A stretch of 7,104 nt of DNA, taken from assembly GCA_902803675.1 (NCBI GenBank), contig CADCQZ010000448.1:1-7104 (forward strand). Direction: 5' to 3'. The notes beneath the pieces are model-generated. The model did not search any database, had not been told where the DNA came from, and worked only from the letters and a program-made list of their open reading frames with translations. Origin of the DNA: an uncultured Eubacteriales bacterium. GTDB lineage: Bacteria; Bacillota_A; Clostridia; Christensenellales; Aristaeellaceae. Position 1 is the first letter of the stretch, and every line of letters starts with the position of its first letter. Below, in pieces: positions 5,566 through 7,104 of the stretch. Made by a program: the position numbers and the translations under genes.

Positions 5566-6387
5566 TCAGATCAGGCGTTTGAGAGTCTCCAGCAGCGTCA
5601 GCATCCGGTAGCGCAGCAGATAGACCGCGTCGCTCCACTCGGGCACCGATTTGACCACGTCCAGAAGCGGCAGGATGTATTTTTCCGTCTCGGTCACATA
5701 CCGGGCCATTTTGCTCCGCGTGAATCCGTAGGCCATCGTTTCCAGATTGTCGCACCGGTCCAGGCACTTGATGAGCGCCGCGTGGGGGTCGGAACGGATG
5801 CCGGCAAAGTACTCCGGCAGGATGCTTTCCCTGTCCGTGCCGTAGGTGTTGTGGGACAGGAGGATCACCGTTTTTCTTACCCGGTCGTTCACCGGCAGTT
5901 CCTCGGGCCTCGTTTCCGTATCCTCCACCACGTCATGCAGCAGCGCGGCCGCGATGATGTCGTCGTCCCGGATGCCCATGGCCAGGGCATGGCAGGCTAA
6001 AGCCATGGGATGGACGCAGTAGGGGATCTTGTCCTTCCGGGGGGACCGGTACTGCCCGGCGTGCTTTTCGCGCATCAGGGGCAGGGCCGCCCGGGTCTGC
6101 CTGAGCCCCAGGGCGTCCGCCTTCGTCTTCAGCTGGGTATAGGTGCGGTCCGGGCTGAAAGGGTAGGTCCCCAATTCCCAGCCGCGCGGGATGTCGTTCC
6201 TGAGCAGTGCGTCCAGGGATATGTTCAGGACCCTGCTCAGGCGGACGAGATGGTCCGTGTCCGGCAGGTTCTCATCCCGCTCCCAGGTGCTCACGGCCTG
6301 GAAGCTCACATCCAACTGCTCGGCGAGCTTTTCCTGGGTGAGTCCCGCTTCTTTTCTGGCCTTCGTCAGTTTTTCACCGAATGTCAT
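5566..6387 (-). CDS. XRE-type HTH fused to a RelA/SpoT-like HD (p)ppGpp hydrolase domain
   Basis: Residues 4-62 form a typical XRE/Cro helix-turn-helix (LTQEKLAEQLDVS, then QAVSTWE). After a linker, about 96-225 is an HD domain of the RelA/SpoT hydrolase or small alarmone hydrolase type: HAGQYR at 109-114, H126 (VHP), HDVVED at 151-156 and DRCDN at 210-214. H126, H151, D152 and D210 match the metal ligands of Rel hydrolase domains. E155-D156 and N214 match their catalytic and support residues, so the domain looks active. No synthetase domain is present in the 273 residues. The C-terminus (about 226-273) is helical. A transcription factor that binds or breaks down (p)ppGpp or a related nucleotide is inferred. 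GGAGG lies 8 bases upstream of the ATG at 6387, and a good promoter overlaps a palindrome further upstream. It is divergent from an ATPase gene. Confidence 0.85.
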   Translation of the reverse strand: MTFGEKLTKARKEAGLTQEKLAEQLDVSFQAVSTWERDENLPDTDHLVRLSRVLNISLDALLRNDIPRGWELGTYPFSPDRTYTQLKTKADALGLRQTRAALPLMREKHAGQYRSPRKDKIPYCVHPMALACHALAMGIRDDDIIAAALLHDVVEDTETRPEELPVNDRVRKTVILLSHNTYGTDRESILPEYFAGIRSDPHAALIKCLDRCDNLETMAYGFTRSKMARYVTETEKYILPLLDVVKSVPEWSDAVYLLRYRMLTLLETLKRLI

Positions 6388-6421
6388 GTGTCACGCCTCC
6401 TGAGTCGGGTCGGTCTTATCG

Positions 6422-6434
6422 ATGATCCCATCAT
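6422..6434. repeat. Palindrome over the -10 box (candidate operator)
   Basis: ATGAT-CCC-ATCAT is a perfect 5-base inverted repeat with a 3-base spacer. It overlaps the -10 box and start point of the HTH-HD promoter. TTAT at 6416-6419 and ATAA at 6433-6436 extend it imperfectly. Its place suits autoregulation by the XRE protein; this is inference. Confidence 0.4.
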
Positions 6435-6458
6435 AACGGCTGCGGGGGCAAAAAGCAA
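6430..6458 (-). promoter_or_regulatory. Promoter of the HTH-HD gene
   Basis: On the minus strand, TTGCTT (6458-6453) and TATGAT (6435-6430) are separated by exactly 17 bases. The -10 has five of six consensus bases. Transcription would start near 6423, about 36 bases before the ATG. No equally good promoter was found for the divergent ATPase gene. Confidence 0.6.
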
Positions 6459-6480
6459 CAGTCATTTGCGATCGTGTTCG

Positions 6481-6487
6481 GGAGGTG
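6481..6487 (+). promoter_or_regulatory. Ribosome binding site supporting a TTG start
   Basis: GGAGGTG lies with its GGAGG core ending 8 bases before TTG at 6494. No ATG in this frame lies near it, and the encoded protein matches the family's N-terminus from this TTG. Confidence 0.6.
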
Positions 6488-6493
6488 CGGCAT

Positions 6494-7104
6494 TTGTTCC
6501 TTTCCGCCTTCTTTTTTCCCGGGGCAGAAGCCGAGTCTGACTTTCTCTTCGGCCTCAGGACGACCTATGACCAGACCGTGTACCCTTATGGGATCCTGCC
6601 CGGAGCCGGTTTGAACGAGATCTTCTTCCGGCCGGTCACGATCCTCTACGGCGGGAACGGGTCGGGCAAGAGCACCGTGCTCAACGTGATCGCCGAGAAA
6701 CTGCGCCTTGAGCGCTCCAGCGCCTATAACCGTTCGCGCTTTTTCGGGCGGTTCGTGGATGAGTGCCGTTTCTCCCAGGATGAGGCGGTCCCCAAGGGCA
6801 GCCGGATCATCACCAGTGACGATGTGTTCGACATGATGCTGGATATCCGGGCCGTCAACGAGGGCATCGACCGCAAAAGGGAGCAGCTGATCGAGGATTA
6901 CTACGATCTGAAGGACGGGCCGTTCCACCTCCGTTCCCTGGAGGATCTGGACCGGCTCCGCCGGGTCAACCGGGCGAGGAGCAAGACCATGAGCCGGTTC
7001 GTCCGGGAGGGCTCCGGCCAAAGTGTCCGGGAGCGGTCCAACGGGGAGAGCGCGCTGATGGTCTTTAAGGAGAGGATGGAGATGGACACCCTCTGCCTTC
7101 TGGA
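6494..7104 (+). CDS. AAA/ABC-type ATPase, N-terminal 203 residues (cut by window edge)
   Basis: The frame is open from 6437 to the window end. TTG at 6494, with GGAGGTG at 8-base spacing, is the best start. The visible 203 residues have a beta-rich beginning (MFLSAFFFPGAEAES), then IFFRPVTILYGGNGSGKST with the Walker A motif at 53-61. A charged helical middle follows (about 105-180, with SDDVFDMMLDIRAVNEGIDR) and then an ABC-signature-like SNGES at 182-186. Walker B should follow shortly after LCLL at the cut. The layout is that of small stand-alone ATPases related to the ABC/RecF class that are common in Clostridia. They lack transmembrane segments, so transport is unlikely, and their cellular role is mostly unknown. 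The gene is divergent from the HTH-HD regulator across a 106-base gap, which may control both. The ATPase class is well supported, but the function is not. Confidence 0.82.
   Translation, partial: MFLSAFFFPGAEAESDFLFGLRTTYDQTVYPYGILPGAGLNEIFFRPVTILYGGNGSGKSTVLNVIAEKLRLERSSAYNRSRFFGRFVDECRFSQDEAVPKGSRIITSDDVFDMMLDIRAVNEGIDRKREQLIEDYYDLKDGPFHLRSLEDLDRLRRVNRARSKTMSRFVREGSGQSVRERSNGESALMVFKERMEMDTLCLL

Noticed and set aside
6431..7021. A 196-codon minus-strand open frame over the ATPase gene
   Set aside because: The plus strand encodes Walker A and a signature-like motif in a continuous frame. The minus frame is its shadow.
5566..7104. HTH-HD gene plus ATPase as a ready-made defence or toxin-antitoxin system
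   Set aside because: The genes are divergent, no toxin-like synthetase or nuclease is visible, and the ATPase is cut at the window end. The link is only positional.

Overview
The window is GC-rich, and its gene families and signals point to the Clostridia (Bacillota). These include AGGAGG-type ribosome sites, TTGACA/TATAAT-type promoters, a Firmicute-style Ogt, an XRE regulator fused to a RelA/SpoT-type HD domain, and a DMT transporter of a kind familiar from that class. The placement is inference from protein flavour, since no rRNA or marker gene is present. I see no mobile element, CRISPR array, tRNA or phage gene. The region looks like ordinary chromosome with short transcription units pointing both ways.

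Layout, left to right. On the minus strand are the 5' end of a DMT/EamA-type transporter (1-159, cut by the window edge) and, just upstream of it, a two-ACT-domain plus metallo-beta-lactamase-fold protein (223-1662). A divergent control region (1663-1876) separates these from two plus-strand genes: a YfcE-type metallophosphoesterase with an extra C-terminal helical module (1877-2572) and a two-TM membrane protein of unknown function (2621-3100). The membrane protein gene overlaps the end of a convergent minus-strand ogt (3087-3599). A second divergent region (3600-3749) carries a good sigma-A-type promoter for a plus-strand operon: mtnA (3750-4820) and a DeoD-type nucleoside phosphorylase (4834-5565). 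The phosphorylase gene abuts, tail to tail, a minus-strand gene for an HTH/(p)ppGpp-hydrolase-like HD protein (5566-6387). A third divergent region (6388-6493) leads into a TTG-started AAA/ABC-type ATPase (6494 to the window end, incomplete).

How the genes fit together. The clearest functional unit is mtnA plus the phosphorylase. Phosphorolysis of 5'-methylthioadenosine (or 5'-deoxyadenosine) followed by aldose-ketose isomerisation of the sugar 1-phosphate would salvage the dead-end products of S-adenosylmethionine chemistry. The phosphorylase keeps the family's phosphate and base residues but lacks the N-terminal His that contacts the ribose 5'-hydroxyl in E. coli DeoD, which fits a 5'-modified substrate. 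The HTH-HD protein may link alarmone breakdown to transcription and has a palindrome over its own -10 box. ogt and the membrane-protein gene are linked by an antisense arrangement: the only convincing intrinsic terminator on the minus strand near ogt lies beyond the whole opposing gene. The most noteworthy items are the ACT-ACT-MBL fusion and its inverted-repeat-rich promoter, the HTH-HD fusion, the phosphorylase lacking His4, and the ogt antisense arrangement. None is clearly a wholly new system.
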